DNA of 64,000 nt from contig VYZB01000030.1 in the NCBI GenBank assembly GCA_013397455.1, positions 1,024,334 through 1,088,333 on the forward strand. The letters are read 5' to 3'. The notes below the pieces were generated by a model. The model was not told the DNA's origin. It did no database searches and worked only from the letters and a program-made list of their open reading frames with translations. Below, in pieces: positions 38,101 to 53,100 of the stretch. How positions within the stretch are numbered: the stretch's first letter is position 1; each line of letters starts with the position of its first letter. The position numbers were made by a program, and so were the translations under genes. The DNA comes from Crotophaga sulcirostris. Lineage: Eukaryota; Chordata; Aves; Cuculiformes; Crotophagidae.

Positions 38101-41100
38101 TAGGGTGGCTGTAGGGAGAAGCTTATGGATGGATTTTCTGAGATGGAGGTGAAAGAATAAAAAAGGAAGGGTATGTTTTGTTGAGTTCAGCATGTGCTTC
38201 TGGTCATCTGACACTGGTGTAGCTCTTCTCAAAGTTGCTGTGGCTACTCTGAAATCTGGAGTGGGTTATTTTGGTGTAGTTAGTCGATCACAAAGACACC
38301 TGTATCTTTTTGGCTATGGGTATGGAAGCTGAAGAGAACACTAGTCTCTAACCTGCCTACAGAAGAAAACTCTGATGTCCTCCCAGCAAGCCTCTGATCC
38401 TCCCTCTGTATTTGCCCTTGATACCTTCTCTCTTGTTCATAACTATGTGCCACCACGGTTCGCCCTGCTGCTGGGAAGGAACAGCTGGCAACTGTGGGGG
38501 CTGAGATTACTCTTGCTCTTTGATCAACTGCCAGGAATGTAGCATTGAAAATGCACCACTTCTCTTGTGGATACACCCGCATTCTCCAGTCCTGGGCAGT
38601 AGCAGGACCAAGGTCACTTTAAGAATCTGCCCCAGAGAGTGCACTGTGAGAGCTATTTATTTAGCCAGCTAAGATATGGAAACAAGATACATAACTCTAT
38701 TTATTTTTCCCAGTGGCAAAGCTCTGGGTTATTTAGAAATAGTCTCCCATGCTCTAATTGACCTTCTCTGGGTGCATGCCAAGTAGCTCTGATTCCCCTG
38801 AGACTGTGACTCATGGACTTTATCGGTCTTAGTTAGGCATTTGAGATCTTCAGGTTGCTAGTGCCATAACTGTGTAGATCTCTCCAGGACCCATATCTGA
38901 AGTAAAAACCATGTGGAAAAAATACAAAACTTACTGAGGTTTAGAAAACTCTTGAATTAAGCACTGTGAAATCCAAGTGAGATGGAAGGTATAGACTGTC
39001 TTGCCCACGTCTCACGATGCTGTGCTGCAGAGGTTTGCTGATACCTTTTATAGGGGCAGTTTAAAATAAAGCCAGATGATGTTCTGTTTTCTCAGTTCTG
39101 TTTATGCCAGTAGCTGGGATATTTGATGTGGGTGTGTGTGTGAGATGCTCAAATCTTCACTCCATCAACACCTTCTCTAATGCGACATCCCTGATACCCC
39201 ACAGAGTGCAATGACCCCTGCTCCTTTCACCTTCCACCTTACTTATTCCCCATATGTTCTGTATCTTCTACCTTTCTCCTACTTCAGTGTCCCTATCAAC
39301 AAACTTGATTATTTTCCCAACTTACTTTTTCTGAGAGATATTTGGATGCGTTTTAGGCAGATGGATGTAGAATGTGATAATGACAGATGTTTGCTCTCCG
39401 GCCAACCAGGACCTGGGTTTCTTCTGCTTGACTCTGTCTCCAGGTGGCCAACCGTCAGATATTCTCCCCAGGCTGCTGGCACGTCAGGCTGGTGGCTTTG
39501 AAGACTGTGTGTTGTCTGTGGCTCTGTGCTGTGCAGGCCTTTTCTGGGGCTCCTCAAGTTCCATATAGACTATCAAAGTGAATGAAAACACAAATCCAGA
39601 GACTGTGATTCTTTCATATGAGGAAGATCTGTGTTTTATAAAACGGCAAATGAGGATGTGACTTGTGCCTGAGTTGTTACCTCCAGAACATTATCTCTTT
39701 CTGTTGTTAAATATTGATGGGTAGACTTACTTCTGCAGTTTTTTAAAAAGCAATTTAGAGAGTCTTTTAAAAGTCCTTGTTTCTCAAAGCTCTTTGAGTA
39801 CACTTATTTACCACACTGAGCAGAGCTGGCAAACGGCAAGTGATCGGATAAACACCAGGGGAGATTGCAACAAGAATAAGTACTCGTCAGAATTAAAAAC
39901 TCCTTTCTGTGAATAGTCACAAAACTTGGCTCTCTGCGCTGGGCTGTTCCAGTAAAGTTTGACTACTTAATTAAAAGTGGAAAGCGAATAAAAAAGGTCT
40001 GGGAATGCTGCCAAATTAATTCAGTAGAAAATGTGACATGCAGAAATTATCTGCCTCTGCTCATGCCCAACATTGCCTACTCCTGACATTTGATCACAAT
40101 TCTTCTTATGTTGGTGCTTATTGAATGGTCCCAGCTCCTCAAACATTTACTGATGCTCTCCCCTCTCTGTAAAGGGAGATAACCCTTTCATCTAACTATT
40201 CCATCTGAGGTGCACACATTGACTCTTCGCCTATGAAAGGAAGAAAGATGCAAAGTTCTCTACACCTATATAAAATTTTTGCCTTTAGAGACTTGAGGTA
40301 ACCTGGAAGTGTTTATTTCTTTCTGTGGACTGGAGGATGAGTCTGGAGTGGGTAATTTGGAAGTAACATCATGGGCATGTAGGGCTGGGTCAGGTAGATG
40401 GTTGCTGAGAGAGATTTGGACAATGCAGTCCTATCCGACTAGTGCAAGGGCTCAAACCCTTTTTCTCTGGTGATGTGTGCTCAGTGGTGATCTGAGTTAG
40501 GGAGTGACTCATCAATCTGAAACGTGCAAGAATAATAATGACACTGTTGTAATGGTCAGGAAGCAATTCCTGTATCACATGCTTCTGTTGCAGTACTGGA
40601 TTACTGAGTGCAGAGCTTATGTAAGTGAAGAGAGATATGTCAAGGTGATCAAGAGGATACATCTACATCTAAAAGCCCAACTCTGATGGATCCATATTTA
40701 AATTGTGTCAGATTGACAAAGGAGAATACCAAGGCCCTGGAAATGTTGAAGATCTAAGTTAAGAGGCTGTATAGTTCTTCAAAATAGGCTTTTAACATAT
40801 GAATGTACATATTACTCTGTTATTTTATAGAACTTTTGTTTGCACACAACTGAGATTGTTTTCTCACCTTGGTGCTTCTGATACAAGATGAAATGTAAGT
40901 GTTAAGCCCATGGTGTTGAGAAGTGACCAAGCTGCCACATTAACAAATGGTTGTAAAAGTGATCTCCTGTGACCTTAGCAACAACAGAAGAAATTGGAAC
41001 AGCTGTGGGCATACCTGTTTTAGACAAAAAGGGAAGAGACATGTAGCAGGGATGACCTGAATACTAGAATTATCTCTTCTGTTAAGAATGATGAAGAGAC

Positions 41101-44100
41101 ACATGGAAGACATCCGATTGCAAATGCATCCTAGACCCAGCGCTGGCAGTTAGCTTCCTCAGCCTTAATCCTGGGTGGATTCTTGCTGCTAGACCTCCAT
41201 ATATGTTTGCTAAAATTCCATCTTGTGGATTGTCCCAAACTTTCAGCTGCGCTCTGCTTTAACAGAAGAATGTGTTGCATGGCCATTGTCAGCCAATATT
41301 TTGAGAAGAAGAAGAAACTCAACACACTAACATGGTGATTTGTTCCTCTGCAACCTGATATGGTGGCTGTTGTGATTGATTCTTTTTGAGGAATGTTCCA
41401 CATACAGCTTTATGCCTCTGTTTATTTGGCAATGATTCCTGATAGGAGATCAAAAGCAAATCACCCTTAATTCCTCTTGTTAGTCTGTGTTTTGCCACTA
41501 ATTGTGTTGAGCAGTTTGGATATTTAATTGGAAACCAACATACGATTCTGTTGGAATGTGGTCAGAATTAATCAATGCTTAGTGCTTGTTATTCTCAAAT
41601 TGTTATTTGGTTCATTTGATCCCTGTAGAAAATTCACAGGAGGGGCTGAAATTTCTTTTGAGCTATGTCACAACTAAATGACATGCTTCCCATCTGCCCT
41701 TGATCTATATGGATTTGGCCTAGAATTCCTGCTAAGTAAAACTGCTATAATACTGTTGTGAATGAGATGGTGCCAGCAAAAAGGGGAAAAGTGTTGTCTT
41801 TAAAATTCTTGTTTACTTATATCTATTGTATTTTCAACTTTACTAGTATGTTAGATAACTTGGGGCAGAGATGGGTATACTGCTGAGGTAAGTAAATAAG
41901 CCCTAGTGTTCAAATTTAATGCAATGAGCCATTGTAATAGAAGAAATTATCTTGGAGCCAAAGGTGTCCCAGTTCTATGCAGTTCCTTTTTCTATGTTCT
42001 TTTTATGGCTTCCGTGGTTTCTCTCAAAGAATGACCTGTTCTAATATTAATAATAAATTATAAAATCTCATTTCAGGCTAATGGTAGCTCAGTGCTGCTT
42101 GGTAGAGTAAATAGTGTTGTATTGCAGAATTATACTTTACTGGCATTGTACCATTAATAGCAGCAGAAGACATAAATTGAAAAATTAAGAGATAGAGGCA
42201 AGGGAGAAAAGAGATGCTTTCAAATGAGATTTGAAAATAGATGAAGAATTGATGAGGCAGAGAGGAATACCATATACCAAGGTCGTTGCACATGGCCAGG
42301 CAAACATGCTGCATACAGAAACCCTGGTGCCATCTCTTGGTAACCTCTGGTATGGCAAGATTAAGCACAGGTGCACCTACCTCTGTGGCATAAGAAATTG
42401 GTAAGTGAATGAATAAAGAGAAATCTGCATCTAAGCTTAAATTGATATGCCCTGGAAAGGGGGAAACTGGTTTATAAATGGACCCACTTAGTTAGTTTGT
42501 TATTCCGAAAGAGACATTTTCTTTTTTATTTTGAGTCTAGCTTATGTTTTACTTCTATTTCAGGTAGAAAAGAAAATGCTTTCAGCTGTAGACCTTTCTT
42601 TGCTTGCCCACTATTTCTTCCCCTTTGGTAAGCTAGCAGGGTTATATTTGGAAAGATGGTATGAGAGCAAGTTTCTCCTGTTCTCAGGTTCTCGACTTTT
42701 CACACCCAGTGGCTATGGCAGATGCAATTCATGGCTGGCCTCACAGGATGGCTTTGGGTACGTTTATACTGCAGGTGACTCTGTGGTTGTTGACTGAGAG
42801 AGTCTCTCCACTCTAGCTTTAATTTACCTGATTCTGCTAATGACAGTTAGGGTTTGCTGCAGCCCTCCAGCGTGGGGTATCCAAGCTTCTTAGGACACAT
42901 TATCCACTCTGGGAGTATTATTCATGTCACCGTATCTGTCTCACTGTTAGTCCTTAGTCAGTTGATTGCCTCACTGCATTGCAACTGCATTGCCTCTTAG
43001 AAGCTCTCTATGAAGAGTATCTCCCGTGTAATTGGTGAAACCACAGTCACTCCTCTTCAAATGGGAGGTAGGATGATTCCATACAAGTCTGCATCTCGGA
43101 GTGTTTCCCAGAGTTAAGAGTTGTTACTACTAAAAATGATTCCTTGAGGCTGGGTATAATAGTCCCAATGAAGAATAGGTCAAGACTGGCACATACTGGT
43201 TATGCTAAGCATTTCATAAATAACACAGAAGGAATGGAGCGGAATAAATCAAAATAAAAAATGAGAAAAGTTTGGGATGACTTCTGGAAGTTGGATTATC
43301 TGTGGGAAGAGTGGTCAAGCTACTCCTGATCTGGAGGTACAGAGAGAAGGCTTTCACCACTGGTGATAGGGCTGTAAGAGTAAAAAAGGCAAAAAGTCTA
43401 ATGGTAGAAGACAAAAGATCTCTTTCTGAAGTGCTAATCTGAAACATGGTGTGTTACTGTCAGCAAGTGATCTGAGATAAGACTTTTCATATGCTCAGTG
43501 CATACACTTTAACCCGTACATTTCTGATGCCTTCCGTAAGTGTAGTGAAGGTACAGTCAGTTGTGTCTGAAGCATTCAGTGAGGACACAGAGAGGGGAGG
43601 AAATGAGAAAGGGGAAAGAAAAACAGTACCAATTTGTGAAAGGTTTTATGCTCAGGGAGGATACGGTTGAAGTGGTCTGTGGGGTGAATGTGGAGCTGGC
43701 AAAATGAGGATAGAGTTGAGCAAAATAATTGTGTGAACCTATAAGTGTGTTTGAGGTGGACATTAAGTACCAAAGCTTTCAGAAAGCATCAGGCAGCTCT
43801 GGGGGATGGGGACAGGAGGGAAGGCATTTCTGAGCAAAGCCTGCCTGAGTTTGCTTGTAGATATAACAAGCAAGTGCCCAATCTGCCTGTTTGCTTGCAT
43901 CCACTTTTTCCTGTGTCGAGACAAAGAATTCCACCTGAGAAATCACTGAGTTGGGTAGTGACGAGAATCTCTGATAGAAGCCAGAGAGTGAGTACATAAA
44001 GCTGAGGGCACTCACTTGTGCATCTGCATGTAAGAGCCAGGAATCTCTTCTCCTTTGCCTGTCACTTGATTGATTGCCATTTCTCCTGCCATCCAAAAAT

Positions 44101-47100
44101 CTGTTGCACTTACGAAGGGGATAGAAAGTAGCTGTAAAATCCCCCTTGGAAAAACTTTCAGTCCAAAAATAGACAAGGGAAATTTGATGGGGAAAAAAAC
44201 AATGAAAAGAAGCCTCAGTGCAGAGTTTCTACAGCAAAAACTTGGCACAATGCTGGGTCTGAGCAGGTGCTGTCCCCACAAGGGAATTTCCTGGGGTTGC
44301 TGTGTTTTTTTTCCAGCTCCAGCAGAGCTGGCAGGTGAGGTGTAAGCTGGTCTCTAGAACTATCAGTGGTTTCAAAGCGCAACAGCGATTAGACCTGCCC
44401 TGAGCAGAGTTAGATGACACAGTGTCAAAGCCCTTAGCAACAGCCTTTCTACACTAGGATTCCCTCTCCTGATAGCACTGCTGGAGCCACACCAGCTTTA
44501 GCAGCAGCAGGGTAGCTGGTTTTAGCAATACAGAGGCAACACGACCGACTCATTTCCAATGGTCAGGGGAGAGAGAGAGCTCCAAAGTCTTCAGCCTCTT
44601 TCAGGCTTGTACATAGTTGTCGAACACTGATTATGAAGAATGAAAGAGAAATCTTAAATACTTGAGTATTTACCAAGTGCAGGTGAAATTAATTTTGTTA
44701 AGGAGAGAAGGCTTTGTAAGAGCATTGCTACAGATGCAGCACAGGTCTTTGGCTTGCTAACACTGGCAGAGCTCTTCTCATTCTCTTTATCTTCAGGGCA
44801 ACACTTGGAATGGCAGCAATGCCAGTAAAATCTGTAAATAAACCTAGAGTTGAGCTGCTCTGGGATGTGTTCAGAGACAGGACTTGGAACGTGGAGGGGA
44901 GAACGTGAAAACTTGAGGAAGTGGCTGGTGAAGAAGAACAGGGCCATTGACTCCTAATACAGCTGCAGCTCTGGGGTTGGGCGTGGAAACTCCCCCTGAA
45001 GTGTGAACCTTGGAAAGGTCATGGCTCTGAGACTAAGCTTTTATTGTTAGCCTGCAGCAACAGCTAGACAGAAGAAAAGAGAATCATCCCATATCTTTGG
45101 CACGCCTACTACATATATTTCTTCCCTCTCCTGTGTTAAACAGATATAGTTTGGACTTCGTGTGGACCATAGGGCATACAATGTAATCGCACAATAGCTC
45201 TCACTGTCTACTCAAAACCTTCATTTTTCTCTTGTTTTCCATTCTTGTTTTAAATTGGGCTTACATATTTGTGGTTATTCTGGCTTTCAGCACCTTCCAG
45301 ATTTTTCTGCCCAGAAAAAATAAGGGCACGTGAAAGAACCAACTTAATAATGCTCATAATTCTTACTGTGCTGCTTAATTATTTATCCTCATCACTTAGT
45401 TTTTTTTATTTAAAACTCAAGTTCTACCAGCCTTGGCTTTGATATGGTCTGTTTTCAAATCCCAGAGTTTGGCTTGATTATATCAGATGGAAGCTCTCCA
45501 AAGAAAGAGAGGAAAAAAATATACTAACTTTTATTACTTAGCCTTCTGCAAATTACTACTTCACAAAAACCTTGCAGTTATGCCAGTGTAACATTACAGA
45601 TTTCAAACAGCAAATATCAGAATTTGACCCAGTATTTGCTGCATTTTAGCTTGTTTCTTCCTTCTAAATCCTCTAGCTAAACGTTGTGAAGAACAGGCAC
45701 CAGGACTGAAGTGTGACCAGGCTCAACAGCCAGATACTGGCTTTCATCCAGCCTTGTAAGCTCCATGGTGCAGTAGTGACCTGTGTTTCACTCAAGCCTA
45801 GGGCAAACTGCCTGCTCTCAAATACCCTTGCCTGTAGATGTGGGGATGAAACTTGAGGGTGTGCTTTGTCTGGCCCTGGTAGTACAGTCTTCCCACCCAT
45901 CCTCTCAAAATCTTAAGGCATCCTGCATGTTGAATCTCAGTCACCAGCTGGGCAGAGTCCTCTCTAGAAGGCAACATGAGTGAGCTGAGAGAATACTGTT
46001 TCTCTGTCTCTTGAGCATACTACTAAACCAAACATACTTCTCTTTTTTTGGGACCCCTACCTATGCCATTCCCATTGCCATCTTGTACAGCCAGTTGTTG
46101 GTCTTCAACATGCTAAATATCTTGAGGTACCATGGTTGCAGAGAGCCTTACCTGTGACCTTCAGCCTGTGGGTTGCCTTTCCTGCAGTAAGAGGTTCTAC
46201 TTCTGTCCTACCTGAGCTACAGAGATGAGGGCAGGACAAGGACAAATTCACAGTGTGTGTTGGAGCTGTGGTGCATCTGCTGCTGTGCTTGAGGCCGTGG
46301 CCTTTCGTGATGGTGGCTCAGCCTACTTGCACAAACAGCCTCTGCAGAAGACACAGCCACTTTTGCAACATCTACCCTATTAGTTTGAACCTGATCACAT
46401 GTCCTCAGATGACTCTTCTGCTTTTCTGATCACAGCTTGGAGGTCTTATGTAAAGAAAGCTGCTGCAGGGCGGTGAAAGTTTGTTCACTTCCCATACCTT
46501 GGCTCTTTTTCCTGCAAAGATATATCTCTGTATATATATGTATACTACACAAGACAGCAGCATCCCCATTTCCCCCTCTCGTCTGTCAAGCAAGACAAAC
46601 TACACAATGGCAGGGGGAGGCAAATAGCAGGATGGCTTTTTTTCTGCTAAGCCTTTATTGAAAATCCCAGGCAAGTTAATAAGCTTTCCTCCCTGCTCTG
46701 CAATTGTAACATCTATTTTCCCAAAGACTTCATGCTTACTGTGTTTGCCTGCGGCAAAGTTAGTTGGTACAACATGTTTCTAGCACCATTCTACATGTTT
46801 TGCACTCTTCTTTTTTGACAATACAGAGTAGGTAAAACTGGCATTTCTTTTGCATACGAGACAGATTTGAAAAATTTCTTATAAGCTGACTATTGGTGTT
46901 GACTGAAAGGACCTAGGAGGATGAGGACTGAGTTTTCTGAATGAATGTTTGCATTTTTAGAGATATTTAGATGTGTGAAGATGAAAGGCAATGCAACTGT
47001 AACAGAAAGCCTCTTGGCATGTTAGACCGAACTCATACAGTTAAAATGTAGTTCTGAACTTATTTTTCAAAACCACTTTGTATACTCCTGCTGAGTGCTA

Positions 47101-50100
47101 GCTGCATGTTTAGACATAAAAGTGCCCTTTAAATTCAGGTCAAGATGCCTAATGTGGATGTGTAAGATAACGTTGCCGTGTGTTTCTCAAGCATGTTTAT
47201 GTGTTGTTCTTAATTTGGGACTGATTTAATAGTGCCAATTAAGCTCAGTATTGTGTTCACACACAGCTTACAAACAAATATCTCAATTTTGCCAAACATG
47301 TTCATATTCAGCAGCATGTTAGGCCCATTAAACTGTTAAGTGCCCAATTCACAGTAAATTCAGTGCTGAAGGGTTAAGCACCTATGTGAGGGAACACAAG
47401 CATTGGAAGAGATGAAAATGGGGATAACTGAAAAGCAGGAGAAAACTGGGGACAGCTTCTGCATATTTTCTTCTATGTATTTGGTTTAAATTCCACTTGC
47501 ATGTGAGGTTTTCAGGCAGCTCTAGCTCTGACAACCATCCTTAGGGATTTAGGTAAGAGCAAGGTACCGAAACCGCCTAACCTGTGTGCTTAGCAAGGGA
47601 AATGATAGTGACCTACTTGAGAAGCACATCAAGATTGATTAGTGGGAAGTGTTGCATGCAAGATTAATTGGCATCAATATCTTTTTCCAGTTGCTCCCTA
47701 CTGCAAAAGGGATGTAACAGTGTGTGCTGTCAGTGCTGCACCTGTTGTGTAAACAGTTGCTCATACATTCAAACAATGGCCTTGTGGTGCTACAGGTAGA
47801 CTGTAACCGGACTCTCACTGATAGGCAGAACTGAGTGGGGCTATAGGGTGATGTTATGACAGTATTGCTGGTTCACTGCCCACCCAAGTTGCATCCTGTC
47901 ATGCAACACAGGGAGAATGATTTTATTAACTTTGCCTGCATAAAATGGCTTCTTGCTCTGCCATATTCAAAGAAACTCTGCAAGCCAGCTGTCTTCCCTA
48001 GAGGTTTTAAGATTTTAGGTTTTCTTCAGCTGGACTTTATGGATGTGCTTCACCTGAATAGGATCAATGGGGCACGAAAAGTGCTATCTAAACTCAAACT
48101 GATGTATCCATTTCTAGAACCTTGTAATATGGACACAGTGCCATTAGATGAAAAAGAACAAACAGTTTTTATCTTGCCTTCAATATCAATAATTCCTTCT
48201 TTTATTCTGAAGCATCGGGATTTTGCTTAAAGAAAAGGTTACCACATAAGTCAGCCTTGTTTCTTGGTAGCAATCAAGGAAAATGGTGCTTTCTCAGTCC
48301 TTAAGTTTCATATTTCATATTCTTTTCAACTGTTTGAAATTTATACATTTTTAAGATTAGTTTCCCTGAAAGACATTTATCTTAATTTTTTTTAACAACC
48401 AACCAGAAACCCCAAACAAAACAAACCTCAAAATCCTGAGCAGGAATGGCTGAAATGAAAACTCAGGCTTCCCATCCATTGCAGCAGCCTAGTTACATGC
48501 AGTTAAGGTTGCTCTTCCAAACACTACTGCTTTACAGCTCAAAAGCACCTTTCATTACAAAGTGCTTTTTAAAGACGTTTTACCCTGAGATTACTGCTGC
48601 CTTACAGATGGTCTGTACTAACCAGTAGTCAGGGAGAACTACAGCTTTTAGCCTTGATTTCTTTGAAACTGGTCTCCCTTTTGTGCTCCCAAATAGTTTG
48701 GGCACAAACAATGACATGTTAGAAACCTCACTGCCTCCTTGATCAGCAACACAAGCTGCTCTTGGAGACATCTCTACTAGCAATTGATAGTATCTATAAA
48801 ATAAAAGTCTTGCAGTTGTTTGCAGGCAAAATAGGGTGAGTGCAGGCTCCCTTTCTGGCATCATAAAGTCCTGGGTACCCCCAAGCTCTACCTTCTCTTT
48901 TATAGTTCACCATCAGAGACTCCCCAGTGGTAAAGCACTTGCAATTAAATTTCTTTTAATGAGGACAGAAGTCACAGTTGTCCCGCTGAGAGGTGAGTGT
49001 CAGGTTCCTGGCTATGTCACCAAGCAGTGCCCTTGGGCTTCATCGTGCAGTAAGCAGGGTTTCACCAGGTATATGGATCATGTCCTTCTCTCTGCACTTA
49101 CTCTGAATGTACGCAGCAGTTTGAAAAGTTTGAGGTAAGACAATCCAAAAGCAAGAAGAATGGGGCTGAGTCTCTGCCCCGTGCACTGAGCACCTACATC
49201 ACCCTGAGCACAAAGTGCATGCCAGTCCCTGGACTGTCCACAGCAAATACTGCCAGGCTTGGTGAGCAGATAAGCTACAAATAAATTGATGAATAAAGAG
49301 TGAGCCAACAGACCATTGGGCTCTTCTATCACTTGCGACTGAATTGGGATCAGAAGACAGCTGTCTGAGGAAAGGAGGGGGATTTGACCCCACTGGCTGA
49401 CATGCTTTAATTGTTTATTAGATGTTTTGTAGGGCTGTACTGGTGCTTGTTAGCAGATGTGGCCTCGATGACTATCCTCACCACTTCTCTTAATCAATCA
49501 AGGATAGCATGAAGCCACTTTCTCAGTCACCCTACATGTGTCCCTTGGGTGGGAGAGCTGGATTCTCACAGTCAGCCTGAAACTGCCTGGATGATGAATC
49601 TGTTAAGAATCCTATCTGATTGCAATCCTTCCAGCCCCTTCATCTTGATGTGAATGACAAGCTGTCACAGTCTGCCTCAGCTATATTGGTGACACCTGAC
49701 CCTGGAGAGGGAGTTGACAGGAAGGGGAAATCTTCTGAGGTACAGCTTCTGCTGGAGGAAGCAGTGCCAGCTCTGAGCCATGCTGTAAGCAGTGCCTGGG
49801 CATTTGTTTGGCAAGGATTTAAGTGTATTTGCTGTTGCCTTGTTCTTCTTTGTTACTACTTTGGAGCTAATTTAATTTAGAGCTGTAAAGAATAGGTTGA
49901 AATTTTAAGATGCAGCTGCGTTTCCTTCGTACAGGAGAGAGGGAGAGGGTAGGATACCTGCAAGAATGTCTGGAGGATAATCCTGGAGTGACTCTTCTTT
50001 CTGGTAGGCAGAGATGAAAGAGGCCAGTAGGCTGTACCTTTTCGCTTTAAACTGAACAGGCTCCAGGGCAGGCAGAGATGTTTGGAAGATGCTATAATAA

Positions 50101-53100
50101 AGGCTTTGAGCTGAACCTATGCACGGATGAGATATGCTTATTGTATTCATCATGAGAGCTGGGGCTTCAGCATCACAACTCTAACTTCTCTGTGACAGCC
50201 TGTCTTTCGGAGAACACACTGACTTCAGCTCACCAAAATGTGAGATAGGAGAAAATTTGCTCCTGGATCTGTTGTAGCGTTAAAGAGCAGGGGATGTCAC
50301 TCCTCTTTGCTGTAAATTCTTGTTGACTATTAGCGTTGACTTTGGTGCCTGCACACACTTTTTTTCCTCACAACCCTCCTCTAAGAGTTAATAGCTGTAA
50401 AAAATCTTTAGAGGTGCAGAGGAAATACTCTTCAGCATGCAATTAATTTCTGTACATTTTTTTTTGTTGCCTCACTAATTCCACTCAGCAAAATGAACTG
50501 GATCACAGAGAACAGGTTTCACAGAAGATGTGTATTTGTATTTAAGACAGCATGTGCTTTTCAAGGAAAAAAAAAAAAGCCAGTCAGTAGAACTGAAGTA
50601 AACTTTAGAAAAGGCATGTGTGACTATTTTTTTTTATCTTCTTTCCTTCAGCATTACACCGAAAGTACATCTGTGCACAACAACTGGATTTCCAAATTAC
50701 ACCTGTTGACAGTGTGTGGGATTTTTTTAATGCCTAGCTAAGAAGCTGCTATCACAGTGGATATGATGATGGGTGTTTTTGTGTAAATCCTAGACCAGCA
50801 GCCTTGTGAAAATGCCAGCAGCATAAGCAACTTTTGTCCACCCATATTTCCAAGACTTGTGAAGCTGCTAGTTTTAAGCCTTTAAAACAAAACACATCAC
50901 TGTAAAAGTGCATGCATGTTTAAGATCTTTATTTCTAGGTCATGAGGGAAATGACTATTTAAGGCATCTGTCTTGAATGAGATCTACCTTCTGGTAAGAT
51001 TTATAAAGCACCTCTCGCCATGGTACCTACCTGTAGTTTCTAAATGTCTCTCAGTTGTCAATATGAAATTATCTTTTGAGTGAGTTGCTCTGTGACTGTA
51101 TTAACTCCAGTAGCTAAGTATGAATCCCAGGGGTTGGAGGCAAAACGCAGCCAGACAATATGTACACTGAAGGGCACCTAATTCCTCCCAGAAACAGGGG
51201 CTGTGGAAGCTTAGGGGCTTTATGCCTGTGAGCTGCAATGCCCTCAGTCAGGGTTCCCATTGTGCTAGATGCTGTACCAATACATAGATCCCTGCCCTGT
51301 GCTGCTTACAACATGGCTATAGTCACTTGTTGCTGTCATGTTTACTGCAGGACAGCAGGGTGAAGGGCAAAAGGAGGGAGGATGGGCTGAAACAATGGGG
51401 TTGCCAGATAGAGGCAGAACCTTTTCTTATGTGTCTATAAAAGTAGGGCTTTATGTCTTTATTATGCAGGTGTGTTGGCCATTAGGAATTAGATCAGGCA
51501 TCAAGTTGAAGAGGTACTTAATGGAGGACCAAGTAATTAGCATTCATTCAATGATTTGAAGAGGATGTTTGGTGTTTAAGCAGATAAAAGGTACAATCTT
51601 GCAAGAGAAGGAAGACCAGTTAAATTACTTGGACTGATTTGCAGAGCCCTGTTGGATGATTTCTTTGTTCAGTCTTTGGCTTCTCTGCTGTTCCCTGTCT
51701 ATGCTTCTAGGATAGTCCCAAACAGGTGGGCACCATTGCCATTGTGTCCTATGAGTACTATTTAAAAAAAAACCAAAAAAAAAACCCCAAGAAAACCCCA
51801 GAAATAAATTATCTATGAAAGAGACAAAAACTTGAGACACAGAGGTGTCTGTTATACTGCCTAGCACTAGAACATGTGAGCTGAGATCAGAGCAGAGGAA
51901 GAAAACCTAAGAGATCCCGGCTTTCGATCTCCTCTCTCTGCAGTGATTTCCAGCTGACACTGTCCTGAGCTCAGATCTGAAAGGGTGACTTAGGCATAAA
52001 ATTTCTTTGTCTGTGCTTTTCAATAGCCTGGTTTTACTGGATAATCCAATTGTGCATTGGCTTGGGAAGCAGAGTTTTTCTTTGTTGTTCCTCCTGGTTC
52101 CTAAGCACAGAATCTGGAAGTTGCATTTGTCTATCTGTCTGGTAGTTGTACTCCTGCCCTGATATCCAAGCTGCTGACTTGGAAACACTTCAAAGATTTC
52201 CATTCTTCAGAGTGGCTGTCTCAACTGCTACTACAGGGAGTTTTTAATGTTTTCTGATTATGAAGCAGCATATATTATTATGCCTTTTAAGATAGGGCAA
52301 CTTTATTTACACTTTTTTTTTTTAAATATATAAATGAGTCTCCTTTGAGATACACTAGGATTGACAAAATAGCTAAGATTTTACTAACGTATTGCTACAA
52401 AGAGCAGAAAATCAGAGAAAGGCATCTGGACAGACTTGGCAGGTTTTTTAATGATTTCTTTTCTCCTCATTCCTCCTTAAGACAAATGAAGGGTTCTGTA
52501 CTGGGCATGCTGTCAAATTCTCTGGTCTAGCATATGGCTTCTCAAGTCATCTTTCTTGTGCTCTTAAACTTTCCCTCTTGTTCCCATTGTCCTCATGTCA
52601 TTGTTGTCTCCTATCATCGTCCCTTCCTCCCACTCTTGTGCACAATTTTTTGTCTCCTTTCTCTCTCTCTTCCTGTTCCAGGCTTACTCGTCTTATTATA
52701 TCTTCTGATACCAGAAAAGATGCTATTGATTTGCCATATGGTGTTAAGAGGTGCTGATGATATTGTGAAGACCAGTTGCCTGGCTTGCTGTAAGCCTATT
52801 GCTGCACCCATCTGCTTGCTGCTGGTTTTGGTGAAAGCCCATTCTGCGTTATCTTCTATGATTTCATATTTGTTTCCCATAGGGTGTTTTGTATTTTTGA
52901 ATTTGTTGAGTATCAAAGATGGGCAATGTTCTGAGGATACTTGCTGACAGCTGCCTTAAAGTGTAAATTACAATGCTCATTTAATGTCCAAAATTAAAAC
53001 AAATGCAGGTAGATAACTTCTTACATAGTGCAGGTGTGAACTTTCCTAGGATAGTTGTGAAAACTAAGTGTTTGCAGAAGTTCAAACGTGCCCAGGCAAA

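Noticed and set aside
47856..48230. 124-codon open frame on the + strand in intron 5
   Set aside because: A short stretch loosely recalled a retroviral integrase, but the zinc-binding and catalytic patterns are absent and the composition is ordinary intron. No splice or promoter context supports it.
52534..52947. 137-codon hydrophobic open frame on the + strand
   Set aside because: Leucine/serine-rich frames arise readily from the C/T-rich sequence here. There is no recognisable domain or conserved pattern.
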